Notes: a model not told the origin generated them from the sequence alone. DNA of 26,945 nt from an uncultured Marvinbryantia sp. (GCA_937915375.1 CALDMO010000038.1:1-26945); one strand, 5' to 3'; positions 1 to 8,230 are shown, counted from the first letter of the stretch. Numbers and translations: made by a program.

Positions 1-52
1 CCTGGACACCCTGATTAAGAGTCAGGTGCTCTACCAACTGAGCTAAAGGCGC
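1..52 (-). tRNA. tRNA-Lys (anticodon CUU), 3' part cut by window edge
   Basis: On the minus strand, beginning at 52, the sequence folds as acceptor 5' arm GCGCCTT, U8-A9, D-arm GCTC/GAGC with loop AGTTGGTA, and anticodon stem CCTGA/TCAGG around loop CTCTTAA. The anticodon is CTT, which reads lysine AAG. A short variable loop and the start of the T-arm follow before the window ends, so the T-loop, 3' acceptor arm and CCA region are not visible. Identity is clear from the anticodon loop and the canonical D-arm. Confidence 0.93.
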
Positions 53-165
53 ATTTTTCAATTCGTTTGAAGATTCCCCTCCGAACGAAAAATATTATAT
101 TATATTTTCTCTACAATTGCAAGTCTTTTTTCACAAATTTTTTAGAATTCCTCATTCTGAAATGC

Positions 166-194
166 TTGCCACCTGCTGAAAAAAGTTTTATACT
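166..194 (+). promoter_or_regulatory. Sigma-A type promoter for the AI-2E family gene
   Basis: TTGCCA (166-171) is separated by exactly 17 bases from TATACT (189-194). It lies upstream of a GGAGG site (222-226) that is 7 bases before the GTG start at 234. Both hexamers are close to the sigma-A consensus. Inferred from sequence only. Confidence 0.65.
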
Positions 195-233
195 AATATT
201 TATACATTCAAAATTTCTTATGGAGGCCCATTC

Positions 234-1505
234 GTGAGTCAGAAAAAAACAAACTTCAAAAATAGACCGGCAGCGACAAAGCCGGCAGTTCCCGTAAAAT
301 CTGCTATTCCGAAAAATCCTGAACCCGCTGAACAGCAGCCGAAAGAATCGCAGAGAAAATTCATGGCAAACGATCTGTATTTTACCATTAGTATCTACGT
401 ACTGGTCGTGGTTGCCATCAGTACGCTAATCATCCGTGTGATCATGACGCCGCATGCCGTGTCAAACTCTCTGGCCAATCTTTTTAGTATCCTAATGCCG
501 TTTCTGATTGGTCTTTTGATCGCTTTGGTGCTCAACCCAATCGTCAAACGGCTCATCCGTTTTCTTAACCAAAAATGCAATATAAAAAATATGCGCATTT
601 GCAAAGCTGCCGCGCTTATCATTACCTATTTGTTCGTTTTCGGAATACTTGCTATCTGTGTACTGTACATTATTCCACAAATCGTCATCAGTGTCACAGA
701 ACTGGTAAATAAACTGCCGGAGTTATATAACGTTACATACGATTTCTTTGACAATCTTCAGGAACGTTTCCCGACGCTCGATGTAACTGAATTGCAGAAA
801 ATGGTCGATGGAATTCTGCCGGAAGTGGTCAATACCCTGAGAAATGTTGCGACAGATCTTGTTCCTGCTGTTTACAATATTTCTGTTGGTATTGTGTCCG
901 GCGTACTGAATTTTATTATTGCCGTGATTGTATCCGTATATATGCTGGTAGATAAAACATCCCTGCAGCATTCCATGCGCAAGATTATTTACGGTTTTAT
1001 TCCGGTGTCCTTTATTGACGTAACAATGGACATCGTAAATGAGTGCAACCATGTTTTTACCAACTTCATTACCGGCAAAGCGGTCGATTCCGCAATCATC
1101 GGCATCCTCTGCTTTATCTGTATGAATATTTTTAATATGCAGTATTCTCTGTTGATCAGCGTAATTGTCGGCATTACCAATATGATTCCGTATTTCGGTC
1201 CATTTATCGGCGCGATTCCGGGTATCCTGATCCTTCTGCTGATCAGCCCGTTAAAAGCCTTTGGCTTCGCCGTTCTGATTCTGGTTCTGCAGCAATTTGA
1301 CGGCTTATACCTTGGTCCTAAGATTCTCGGTGAATCCATCGGTTTAAAACCGTTGTGGATTATCTTCTCTATTACAATTGGAGGCAGTATCGCCGGTGTC
1401 CTCGGTATGTTCCTTAGCGTACCGCTGGTAGCGATTTTATATTACGTGCTGAACCTGATCCTGGAATATCGATTAAAAAAACGCAACATCTCCCTCAAGG
1501 ATTAA
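234..1505 (+). CDS. AI-2E family transporter (PerM/YdiK-like membrane protein)
   Basis: A 423-residue polytopic membrane protein. Residues about 1-45 form a hydrophilic, basic, Pro/Ala/Lys-rich cytoplasmic leader, followed by several hydrophobic segments. A central more polar stretch (about 150-210) and the C-terminal signature NMIPYFGPFIGAIPG are typical of the AI-2E/DUF20 family. Members include the AI-2 exporter TqsA and proposed ion antiporters, so the substrate cannot be named. The GTG start is supported by GGAGG seven bases upstream. The gene has its own promoter and a strong intrinsic terminator, so it is probably monocistronic. The long leader before the first membrane segment is somewhat longer than in many relatives. 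Confidence 0.88.
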   Translation: MSQKKTNFKNRPAATKPAVPVKSAIPKNPEPAEQQPKESQRKFMANDLYFTISIYVLVVVAISTLIIRVIMTPHAVSNSLANLFSILMPFLIGLLIALVLNPIVKRLIRFLNQKCNIKNMRICKAAALIITYLFVFGILAICVLYIIPQIVISVTELVNKLPELYNVTYDFFDNLQERFPTLDVTELQKMVDGILPEVVNTLRNVATDLVPAVYNISVGIVSGVLNFIIAVIVSVYMLVDKTSLQHSMRKIIYGFIPVSFIDVTMDIVNECNHVFTNFITGKAVDSAIIGILCFICMNIFNMQYSLLISVIVGITNMIPYFGPFIGAIPGILILLLISPLKAFGFAVLILVLQQFDGLYLGPKILGESIGLKPLWIIFSITIGGSIAGVLGMFLSVPLVAILYYVLNLILEYRLKKRNISLKD

Positions 1506-1549
1506 TGCCCATTTTTCAGAAAATTGCATACTTCAGAACAAGATCTTTT

Positions 1550-1578
1550 AAAAGCGGCAAAATATTTGCCGCTTTTTT
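1550..1578 (+). terminator. Intrinsic terminator after the AI-2E family gene
   Basis: A perfect 12-bp stem (AAAAGCGGCAAA 1550-1561 with TTTGCCGCTTTT 1565-1576) closes a 3-base loop and runs into six T residues. The structure is nearly symmetric, so it could also end transcription of trmB arriving from the other side. Confidence 0.88.
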
Positions 1579-1675
1579 GTCTGTCGTATAAAAATACGCC
1601 GATATTCCATTTCCATCTGCGAAATCCCATACTTCCTCCGGACAGCTTTTACCTTATCATATGCAAAGTACCTGT

Positions 1676-2320
1676 CTACCGCCTCATAATCAGCTTACAG
1701 ATTGGATTCCCTTTCTCAGAAAACTTTTCTTCGTATTCCGTCATAATATTATCCTTCATCAGCTCCGCATCCGCATGTAAATCAAACGTATGCATACAAA
1801 GCTTCCACCCAGCCGGTTCAATTTCTTCCAGAGCAAACTCAAACAGCCCTCGGTTATCCGTTTTAAACTCCACATCCCCATCCGCTGCAAGAATCTTGTC
1901 ATAACGCTCCAGAAACTGTCTGGATGGCAGACGCCGCTGCGCATGACGATCTTTGGGCCACGGATCTGAAAAATTCAGATAAATTTTATTAACCTCACCT
2001 CTGTCAAAAATATCCGGCAGTTCTCTGGCATCAATACATAAAAAATACAAATTTTCCGGCTTTGTTTCCTCGTACTGTATTTTTTCTACTGCACGCAAAA
2101 GAACACTTGTATAGCGCTCAATTCCAATATAATTATTCTCCGGATGGCGTTTTGCCAACTCCGTCAGGAAACGCCCTTTCCCCATTCCCACCTCAATGTG
2201 AATCGGCTGGTCATTTCCAAATACTTCCTTCCAGTGCCCCTTGTGTTTTACAGGCTCCTGAATCACCATCGGACTAGCCGCAATTACTTCATTTGCCCTC
2301 GGTATGTTTCTAAGACGCAT
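1676..2320 (-). CDS. trmB: tRNA (guanine-N7-)-methyltransferase TrmB
   Basis: A 214-residue cytosolic SAM-dependent methyltransferase that makes m7G at position 46 of the tRNA variable loop. Visible landmarks are the SAM-binding glycine loop IEVGMGKGRF (about 42-51), the acidic end of strand 2 (IGIERY, about 65-70), the family signature NFSDPWPKDRH (about 116-126), and a C-terminal FKTDNRGLFEFAL block. Length is usual for the family. The start ATG at 2320 gives the standard MRLRNIPRA N-terminus, although its ribosome site (AGAGCGGA) is weak. It is transcribed away from the DnaA-box cluster gap and converges on the AI-2E gene. Confidence 0.95.
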   Translation of the reverse strand: MRLRNIPRANEVIAASPMVIQEPVKHKGHWKEVFGNDQPIHIEVGMGKGRFLTELAKRHPENNYIGIERYTSVLLRAVEKIQYEETKPENLYFLCIDARELPDIFDRGEVNKIYLNFSDPWPKDRHAQRRLPSRQFLERYDKILAADGDVEFKTDNRGLFEFALEEIEPAGWKLCMHTFDLHADAELMKDNIMTEYEEKFSEKGNPICKLIMRR

Positions 2321-2569
2321 AATTTTATTCCGCTCTTTCTAATATAAATTTACCAATATATAATGCCACAGAATACGAAGGATTTCCACAGAAAATTATA
2401 TTTCATATTTATTACAAATTGCCTTTTCTTTGTAGTATTTATTAACCGCATATCTGTCACGGAGCGTCCAATCTGGTTTACCGTTTTCTTATATGTCATT
2501 TTCAAAATAGGAACTATTTAGTATACTTTCCCAAAACGTTTGTTCTGAAAAATTACTATGTAAACCACA

Positions 2570-2658
2570 TTATCCACCCCATTTCGTGTGGATAATGTGT
2601 ATAACTTCGTGTATAACTTCTTTTTTAAGCCTTTTCCACATTTCTTTTCTGTGGATAA
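2570..2658. other. DnaA-box cluster
   Basis: Against the DnaA 9-mer TTATCCACA, the sequence shows perfect matches in reverse orientation (TGTGGATAA) at 2587-2595 and 2650-2658. Near matches are TTATCCACC 2570-2578, TGTGTATAA 2596-2604, CGTGTATAA 2608-2616 and TTTTCCACA 2632-2640. That is six sites in 89 bases, four of them within 47 bases. An AT-rich tract adjoins the cluster on its right side. No dnaA, dnaN or rpmH gene is visible nearby, and genes to the right run mostly toward the cluster. A titration or regulatory cluster is therefore more likely than the active origin. Confidence 0.75.
2597..2620. repeat. Tandem 12-bp direct repeat inside the DnaA-box cluster
   Basis: GTGTATAACTTC occurs twice without a gap (2597-2608 and 2609-2620). 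Each copy carries a DnaA-box variant with the core GTGTATAA. Confidence 0.85.
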
Positions 2659-2775
2659 CTATATTTTATATGTATTTAAAAAAATACATAAGCCGCTATT
2701 TTTCGATAAATTTTGTGAATATTGTCAGGTGACATAATTTGGATCAGGACTCTTTTTCCTTCCATATATTAAATA

Positions 2776-2806
2776 AACAGGAGTTTTTCATCCAAAAACT
2801 CCTGTT
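2776..2806 (-). terminator. Intrinsic terminator of the diacylglycerol-kinase-family gene
   Basis: A perfect 13-bp inverted repeat (AACAGGAGTTTTT 2776-2788 with AAAAACTCCTGTT 2794-2806) has a 5-base loop. It sits 35 bases after the stop of the minus-strand gene. The 3' U tract is short (TTTATTTA), so efficiency is uncertain. Confidence 0.7.
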
Positions 2807-2841
2807 CTTCTGTAATTTATAAAAGATCTGTTACAAAGCAT

Positions 2842-3723
2842 TTATATCAGCAGCTTCAGCGCCTGCTTCTCATTTCGTATTTCTACATTTCTGTGCTCAC
2901 CGCCATACTCACCATCGAGCGTCCACGGAATCATTTCCTCAGACTCAATCTCTATCCGGCTCACCTTACGCTGAAGCATATACTTTTCGTCCGGCGTCAT
3001 TGTCACCAGAGCTGCAAGAATTGCATTTAATTCCAGTACATTTTTAGGTTTACGGATTAATGTTACCTCAAACAAACCGTCATCAAGCTGTACATGCTTG
3101 CCTGTGATATTTTTAAAGCCACCGACGGAAATAGAATTTGTCACCATACCGAACAAAAACTCTCCCTCAACTTCCACATCATCCATCTTTACCTTCATAT
3201 AATAAGACTTAATGTTGGCAAGCTTTCGCATTCCCTCCAACAGATAAGCCATATGACCGAGCACATTTTTTGCATCCTGATTCGTCTCGTAGGACACATC
3301 CGTAAACAGACCGAATGCCGCAATGTAGACAAAATAGTCATCATTAAAAAAACCTGCGTCGCACGGAAAAACATTTTCCTCCACAATCCGCTCCGCTGCC
3401 CTGATCATATCCTTCGGCAGATGCAGGCTGTTAGCAAAGTCATTTGTACTTCCGGATGGAATATAGCCAATCTCACACATTTCTCCGCTTTCGATCATAC
3501 CGCTGATCACTTCATCCAGCGTCCCATCACCTCCGCTGCAGATGATCAAATCAAAATTTCCGGCCTCACGCTGTACTTTTTGTCTGGCATCTCCCGGATG
3601 CTGAGAAATATAAATCGTCAAATCATATTCTGCTTTAATAAAAATATCTGTGATATCAAGCAGACGATTACGGATCGTCCCCTTGCCCGATTTCGGATTA
3701 ATAATCAGCATCACATTTTTCAT
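2842..3723 (-). CDS. Diacylglycerol kinase catalytic-domain (YegS/DgkB-like) lipid kinase
   Basis: A 293-residue protein with the NAD/DAG-kinase fold signature: INPKSGKG near residues 8-15, the nucleotide-binding SGGDGTLDEV at about 63-72, and IPSGSTNDFA at about 88-97. The C-terminal beta-sandwich contains DDGLFEVTLI and ends with WTLDGEYGG. Members phosphorylate diacylglycerol, undecaprenol or related lipids with ATP; which lipid is used here cannot be told. I prefer the ATG at 3723, eight bases after the stop of the upstream RNase gene. An in-frame GTG at 3744 would add seven residues and overlap that gene. The two genes are almost certainly one operon. Confidence 0.88.
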   Translation of the reverse strand: MKNVMLIINPKSGKGTIRNRLLDITDIFIKAEYDLTIYISQHPGDARQKVQREAGNFDLIICSGGDGTLDEVISGMIESGEMCEIGYIPSGSTNDFANSLHLPKDMIRAAERIVEENVFPCDAGFFNDDYFVYIAAFGLFTDVSYETNQDAKNVLGHMAYLLEGMRKLANIKSYYMKVKMDDVEVEGEFLFGMVTNSISVGGFKNITGKHVQLDDGLFEVTLIRKPKNVLELNAILAALVTMTPDEKYMLQRKVSRIEIESEEMIPWTLDGEYGGEHRNVEIRNEKQALKLLI

Positions 3724-3731
3724 TCCGGTAA

Positions 3732-5336
3732 CTACCTCTCCCACTTATCACATAATGCATTCACCTGGTCGGCAAATTTTGCCAGGTCTTTATTTGCTCC
3801 GCCCTCATTGTGACGGATCACAGCCATCAAACGCTTTCCTGCCGCCACCAGACGGTCAAATACAGTATTCTGTCTGCTTTCTCCCGATACTGTTTTCTTT
3901 TCAATCAATACACCTTCTGTCTCGTGAATATATTCACCGGTAAGCAAATCAAACGTAGTCCCGCTATACGGCGCCGCTGCATCCAAATGGAGCTCGCTGC
4001 GGATACGCTCTGACAAGGTCATGCAGGATTCATCCTCACCGTGAATCACAAATACCTTCTTCGGACGATCTCCAAACGCGCTGATCCATTCCATCAGACC
4101 ACTGTTATCTGCGTGACCGCTGATACCTGACAAAGTATATATTTTTGCCCGCACTTCAATCTCTTCACCAAACAGCTTTACCTCTGTGGCTCCTTCTACA
4201 AGCGCGCGCCCCAACGTTCCCACCGACTGATAGCCGACAAAGAGAACGGTACACTCCGGACGCCAGAGATTATGCTTCAAATGATGCTTAATACGGCCTG
4301 CATCACACATACCGCTGGCAGAAATGATCACTTTCGGACGTTCATCAAAATTAATTGCCTTTGACGCATCACTCGTCACCGCAATCTTTAATCCCGGAAA
4401 ACTGATCGGGTTGATCCCTTTTTCAATCAGAGCGCGTGCATCATCATCAAAATCTTCGTACATTCGCTCCATAAAAATCTTTGTCGCCTCTACCGCCAGA
4501 GGACTGTCCACGTAAACTTCAAAATTTTCATGGTTTTTAATCCGTTTTTCTTCCTTGATCTGACGGATAAAATAAAGCATTTCCTGCGTCCTGCCAACGG
4601 CAAATGCAGGAATCACCACATTGCCGCCCCGATCAAACGTTTCCTGCAGAATCTTTGTCAAATCCGCAATGTAATCTGGACGCGGTCCATGACTACGATC
4701 ACCGTAAGTAGACTCCATAATCACATAATCCGCATCCTTTAAATACTGAGGATTGCAGATAATCGGCTGGTTTTTGTTTCCGATATCTCCGGAAAATACC
4801 AGCTTCTTCTCAACACCATTTTCCTTGATCCAGACCTCAATCGAAGAAGAACCGAGCAAATGTCCGGCATCCACAAAACGAATAGCGATCCCTTCTGCAA
4901 CAATGCTCAATTCATCATAATCACGTCCAACAAAACATTTGATTGCGCCTTCTGCGTCCTCTACAGTATATAAAGGAACATATTCTTCTCTGCCGGCACG
5001 TTTTCCTTTACGATTGCGCCATTCAGCTTCAAACATCTGAATGTGCGCACTATCACGAAGCATAATCCGGCAGAGCATCTCCGTAGCATACGTTGAAAAA
5101 ATCTGCCCTCGGAAACCATTTTTAAATAAAAGCGGCAGACGTCCGGAATGGTCGATATGCACATGGGTCAGAAATACCATGTCAATATCAGCTGCCGAAA
5201 CCGGTAAAGGTACATTTTCAAAATGATTAACCCCCTGCTCCATACCGCAGTCAATCAAAATCTTTTTTCCGCAAGCCTCCAGATATGTACAACTTCCGGT
5301 AACCTCATGTGTCGCACCAATAAACATTAGTTTCAT
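3732..5336 (-). CDS. Beta-CASP metallo-beta-lactamase-fold RNA-processing nuclease
   Basis: A 534-residue cytosolic protein of the COG1236-type 'MBL-fold exonuclease involved in RNA processing' class. The zinc motif HVHIDH is at 58-63, another metal ligand lies in DAGHLLGS (about 156-163), and ESTYGDR is near residue 230. The beta-CASP part carries FAVGRTQEM and SASGMCDAGRIKHHL, and the RMMBL domain carries SGISGHADNSGL. These are the motifs of CPSF73-like and RNase-like enzymes acting on RNA. The start ATG at 5336 has GGGGG seven bases upstream. An ATG two codons earlier is too close to that site, and longer frames lack one. About 60 residues follow the RMMBL core. It is cotranscribed with the lipid kinase; a functional link is not obvious. 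Confidence 0.9.
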   Translation of the reverse strand: MKLMFIGATHEVTGSCTYLEACGKKILIDCGMEQGVNHFENVPLPVSAADIDMVFLTHVHIDHSGRLPLLFKNGFRGQIFSTYATEMLCRIMLRDSAHIQMFEAEWRNRKGKRAGREEYVPLYTVEDAEGAIKCFVGRDYDELSIVAEGIAIRFVDAGHLLGSSSIEVWIKENGVEKKLVFSGDIGNKNQPIICNPQYLKDADYVIMESTYGDRSHGPRPDYIADLTKILQETFDRGGNVVIPAFAVGRTQEMLYFIRQIKEEKRIKNHENFEVYVDSPLAVEATKIFMERMYEDFDDDARALIEKGINPISFPGLKIAVTSDASKAINFDERPKVIISASGMCDAGRIKHHLKHNLWRPECTVLFVGYQSVGTLGRALVEGATEVKLFGEEIEVRAKIYTLSGISGHADNSGLMEWISAFGDRPKKVFVIHGEDESCMTLSERIRSELHLDAAAPYSGTTFDLLTGEYIHETEGVLIEKKTVSGESRQNTVFDRLVAAGKRLMAVIRHNEGGANKDLAKFADQVNALCDKWER

Positions 5337-5459
5337 TGCCATTCCCCCTATCCGTTTTCCCCACAAAAACAGGGTACACCTTATATAGTATAAAGTATAC
5401 CCCATCTTTTTCAGATATCCCAGTAAATTTTTATAATTTATAAAACTTTTACCATTTGA

Positions 5460-6374
5460 TTATTTTCTTTCCATAAAACAGCCGGAAATACACAAACCGC
5501 AGGTCTCGCTGACACAAAAAAAGGTCTGCCGCGCGTCTTTCACCATAATTTCTTTCAAAATTTGCGCATCTACCTCCGAAGTACCGATCAGATAGCGCTG
5601 ATGATTTTTTGTTCCAATTTCCAGAAGCCCTTCATCCCAGGCTTCTTTGCTGCCGCCTGCGGGAATCGCCGCAAAACGAATCTTTTTCCAGTCATCCGCC
5701 AAATATTCTTTTATCTTTAACAGGTATTTGGACAAATCTGCCGTTCCTGTTAAAAGATGTCCATCTACAAAATAAACTCCGTCTTTCTGATTTTGCCGTT
5801 TACAGAGCGTAATCGTAATATCCTGCCGAAGCATACAGCGCATCTCACAGCACAAGTTTTCTGTATTAACGGTCATACCGCACGCCAGATCAGCATCTGC
5901 AGCCTTAACCTGCATCATACACTCCTCATCTGCCGGACAGTACATACTGCCAATGTAAAAAAGAAGCGTTCTCTCGCTTGCTTCTCCGACACAGAAAAGT
6001 CGCAGACGAAAGTTCTTTTCCATAAACTCCTTCCTTTCTGCGATCTCACAAATTTCTTTCACTCCTGCCGAAGTAAACGCTGTATGTACCGACCTACTGT
6101 TTGTATCCTCCGGAAGCATCACCGTTGCCGCCTTTTGTTTCTCTAAAATATGGCAGGCACACTCTACTGTTTCCGGCTGCAGGTCAGCCAGTATCAAAAG
6201 CTGCAGTCCATCGTCAAAAATTCCGGCGCATTTCTTAAGCTTCTCCCATTTAACGCCGCCTCCAAGATACAGCAGCTGATAGCCGTCCTTTCCATGCTCC
6301 GCGCCCACACTTGCGCTGAAAGCAATGCCCCTTGGTACCGGATGATAAAGAAAACGATAATATTTTGCGCTCAT
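5460..6374 (-). CDS. Cysteine-rich hypothetical protein
   Basis: A 304-residue protein I do not recognise. It has no signal peptide or membrane segment. It contains 16 cysteines, including CPADEEC, LCCEMRC and a closing CGLCISGC near the C-terminus. The first half alternates predicted strands and helices (LLILADLQPETVECACHIL, then TVMLPEDTN), which faintly recalls a metallo-hydrolase core, but no HxHxDH motif is present. The start at 6374 is well supported by GGGGGAG six bases upstream. It is 123 bases upstream of, and on the same strand as, the beta-CASP nuclease gene. The clustered cysteines could bind zinc or an Fe-S cluster; this is inference only. Confidence 0.7.
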   Translation of the reverse strand: MSAKYYRFLYHPVPRGIAFSASVGAEHGKDGYQLLYLGGGVKWEKLKKCAGIFDDGLQLLILADLQPETVECACHILEKQKAATVMLPEDTNSRSVHTAFTSAGVKEICEIAERKEFMEKNFRLRLFCVGEASERTLLFYIGSMYCPADEECMMQVKAADADLACGMTVNTENLCCEMRCMLRQDITITLCKRQNQKDGVYFVDGHLLTGTADLSKYLLKIKEYLADDWKKIRFAAIPAGGSKEAWDEGLLEIGTKNHQRYLIGTSEVDAQILKEIMVKDARQTFFCVSETCGLCISGCFMERK

Positions 6375-6701
6375 CTCAAGCTCCCCCTTATCTCTGTATT
6401 CACTTATTATTCTATTATCTTTCTATAAAAATCTTTCCTGAAAAACAGAAATTCCACAGTCATTTTTGATTCCCCGTTCTATCCACAGACATCCGACATC
6501 CTTACTGTACTGGTCTCCCCGATCTCGTACCTGTGCCTGTCTGCTTCGGAATGAAAGGTAATGTAGATACAGTCATCCGCGGTTCGTCAAAAAACGCCTC
6601 CGGAATTTCGGCTTATCCTTTCCGCAGTTCAAAACAATGGTCTCTGGTCAAAAAAGAACTGAGAAAAGGATTGCAATATTTAGTTGTAAGGTTATTAAAT
6701 T
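6375..6701. other. 327-base gap, possible decayed coding sequence
   Basis: This gap holds the 5' region of the cysteine-rich gene (6375-6430). The remainder (about 6480-6680) is less AT-rich than normal spacer. On the minus strand it has short protein-like stretches in different frames: one with PEAFFDEPRM (about 6606-6577), and another with DDCIYITFHSEADRH (about 6577-6530) that ends at a stop near 6480. No start codon, ribosome site or intact frame joins them. I cannot name a parent gene. Confidence 0.35.
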
Positions 6702-7181
6702 TTAGTATACTCTAAGCGAACCAGTCTCACTGGTCGTACTCTCTTCGGTAGAACCATTTCTTACATAATGTGAACTCCGTACACGATATGTTCCAGCCGG
6801 CACGGTTACATTGGTACTATACGAAACAAAATGAGCATCATATGCCGTTTTCGTTGACCAGTAGGTATACGTATACCAACTACTGCCATTATAACGTTCT
6901 AGATAGACGGTAACATCCACCACATCTGCCGTACGATAACAGTCTGTCGCACCATATACACTGATGGTCCTTCCTGACACTTCCGCAATTGAACTATATC
7001 CGCTTGCGAGATAAGTGCCTTTCGGCACAATCTGATTATTTTCCGCCAGCTGTGTAATAAACATCGACTTCCCGGTTGCCTTCCGAAGTTCTTTCTCCTC
7101 TGCCGATGCAATACTTCCCATTAGGCCTAAACACAACAGCAATAAAAACAGTACAGAACTGACTTTTCTTTTGTAGTTCAT
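6702..7181 (-). CDS. Small secreted protein, DUF6147-like
   Basis: A 159-residue protein with a classic Sec signal peptide: basic MNYKRK, a hydrophobic core at about 9-22, and a likely signal peptidase I site after ASA (25-27). The mature domain is Ser/Thr/Tyr-rich with predicted beta strands (GTYLASGYSSIAEVSGRTISVYGAT, read in parts; then VTVYLERY, SWYTYTYW, VPAGTYRVRSSHYV). It resembles the DUF6147 family found in Lachnospiraceae, whose function is unknown. AGGAG lies six bases before the ATG. It is 73 bases after the DUF4367 gene; that gap has a TATAAT (7214-7219, minus strand) but no good -35, so cotranscription or a separate promoter are both possible. Confidence 0.75.
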   Translation of the reverse strand: MNYKRKVSSVLFLLLLCLGLMGSIASAEEKELRKATGKSMFITQLAENNQIVPKGTYLASGYSSIAEVSGRTISVYGATDCYRTADVVDVTVYLERYNGSSWYTYTYWSTKTAYDAHFVSYSTNVTVPAGTYRVRSSHYVRNGSTEESTTSETGSLRVY

Positions 7182-7254
7182 CGTTTTCTCCTTTCTCTCA
7201 TATTTACATTACAATTATATAAACGAATGAAAAGAAAAAACGTTATGCTAAAAT

Positions 7255-8139
7255 TTAAAAAAATATATTCTCTATCATATTTTTAAATTCCTCTCTGGTA
7301 GATACACCAATTATTGAGTAACTACAGCTGTCTCTTTCAAAAGAAACCATGTAATTATTCCCTATATCTGTTTTTGTTTCTACAATTACATACTCTCCAT
7401 ATCTAGTCGCAACCGGAATCTCTTTCACTGTAGTTCCATCATAATGTAATTCACTTTTTAAAGATTGAGTAATATTTTTTCCTGCCGTCATTAAGATCTT
7501 TACAAAAGTATCTCTATACATATAAACTAAACGTGCAGTTCGATGAACTTCATTTATCTCATAACTATCAAATTTCATCCCATCTGGAAGATACATAAAC
7601 TTCACCGGAACTATCCCCGTCTTTTTCTCTATCTCACTCCATGCCTCTTTTTCCGCAAAATCCACCTCAACTGCATCTCTCGGATCATCATTTTCTACTC
7701 TGATAACCGTTTCTTGCCCAACTAAAAAGTTCCAAAAATTCGCAATCCGAAATCTCCCTGCCTCGGTACTGACACTTACGCCGACTACCACTGCCAGCAG
7801 AGCCGCTGCAACTCCGAACCCGCGCCAAACCTTGCGATACTTCCTGCGCGCCAATACTTTTTTTCCAAGTTCCATCGCTTCACGATCTTCCTGCGAAACA
7901 TATACATATTCCCCGACAGCCGCCTTTTGCGCCACCGCTTCATCTTTTTCCGCATCTACCGCCGCAACACGCCGCATAATGTCCTCAAACATCTCCGGCG
8001 TTGCTTCTATATCTTTTAAAGATTCATCCGCATTCAGTTTTTGCTCATATGCGTCTGCTCTCTTACATTCTTCTTCATCAAGGAACTGCCGAATAGCTTT
8101 TTCCGGCGAATTCCATTTTCGTTTTTCCTTCTTTGGCAT
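7255..8139 (-). CDS. DUF4367 membrane protein, probable anti-sigma factor
   Basis: A 294-residue single-pass protein. Residues 1-106 are hydrophilic and strongly charged and lie in the cytoplasm. One membrane segment spans about 107-125 (GFGVAAALLAVVVGV). The extracellular part ends in a DUF4367-like domain (about 185-294: VPVKFMYLPDGMKF, later YGEYVIVETKTD). This architecture is common for proteins encoded with ECF sigma factors in Clostridia, where the cytoplasmic part holds the sigma factor. The ATG at 8139 is chosen because longer frames lack a ribosome site and would run into the murG promoter region. The likely partner sigma gene is 1.2 kb away on the same strand, beyond murG. Confidence 0.78.
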   Translation of the reverse strand: MPKKEKRKWNSPEKAIRQFLDEEECKRADAYEQKLNADESLKDIEATPEMFEDIMRRVAAVDAEKDEAVAQKAAVGEYVYVSQEDREAMELGKKVLARRKYRKVWRGFGVAAALLAVVVGVSVSTEAGRFRIANFWNFLVGQETVIRVENDDPRDAVEVDFAEKEAWSEIEKKTGIVPVKFMYLPDGMKFDSYEINEVHRTARLVYMYRDTFVKILMTAGKNITQSLKSELHYDGTTVKEIPVATRYGEYVIVETKTDIGNNYMVSFERDSCSYSIIGVSTREEFKNMIENIFF

Positions 8140-8150
8140 ACAAAAGTCCC

Positions 8151-8179
8151 TTCTTGACTTTTCTCCCCAGACGTATAAT
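8151..8179 (+). promoter_or_regulatory. Putative murG promoter
   Basis: A perfect TATAAT (8174-8179) lies 51 bases before the murG ATG. The best spaced -35 is the weak TTCTTG (8151-8156, 17-base spacer). A better hexamer, TTGACT (8154-8159), would leave only 14 bases. This short divergent region also holds the 5' end of the DUF4367 transcript. Confidence 0.4.
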
Positions 8180-8230
8180 ATAAATAGTAACAACATCACA
8201 TTTCCTGTGATGGGTCTGGAGGATTTTAAA

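Larger units (their letters stand above)
2321..2841. other. 521-base gene-free, AT-rich gap with DnaA-box cluster
   Basis: No convincing open frame exists on either strand. The gap holds the trmB 5' region (2321-2400), a cluster of DnaA-box-like 9-mers (2570-2658), a following very AT-rich stretch (about 2657-2725) and the terminator of the upstream lipid-kinase gene (2776-2806). The cluster is annotated separately. Confidence 0.8.

Noticed and set aside
2570..2725. Active chromosomal origin oriC
   Set aside because: DnaA boxes and an AT-rich tract are present, but dnaA, dnaN, rpmH and similar genes are absent, and genes on the right run toward the cluster instead of away from it.
6533..6715. 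60-residue open frame on the plus strand as a small gene
   Set aside because: No ribosome site precedes the ATG and its end overlaps the DUF6147-like gene; nothing in the translation resembles a known small protein.
7832..8230. N-terminal extension of MurG of about 130 residues
   Set aside because: This open stretch is the antisense of the DUF4367 gene. The translation is low-complexity Ser/Ala/Phe-rich, and the real start at 8231 has TGGAGG and begins the MurG glycine loop.
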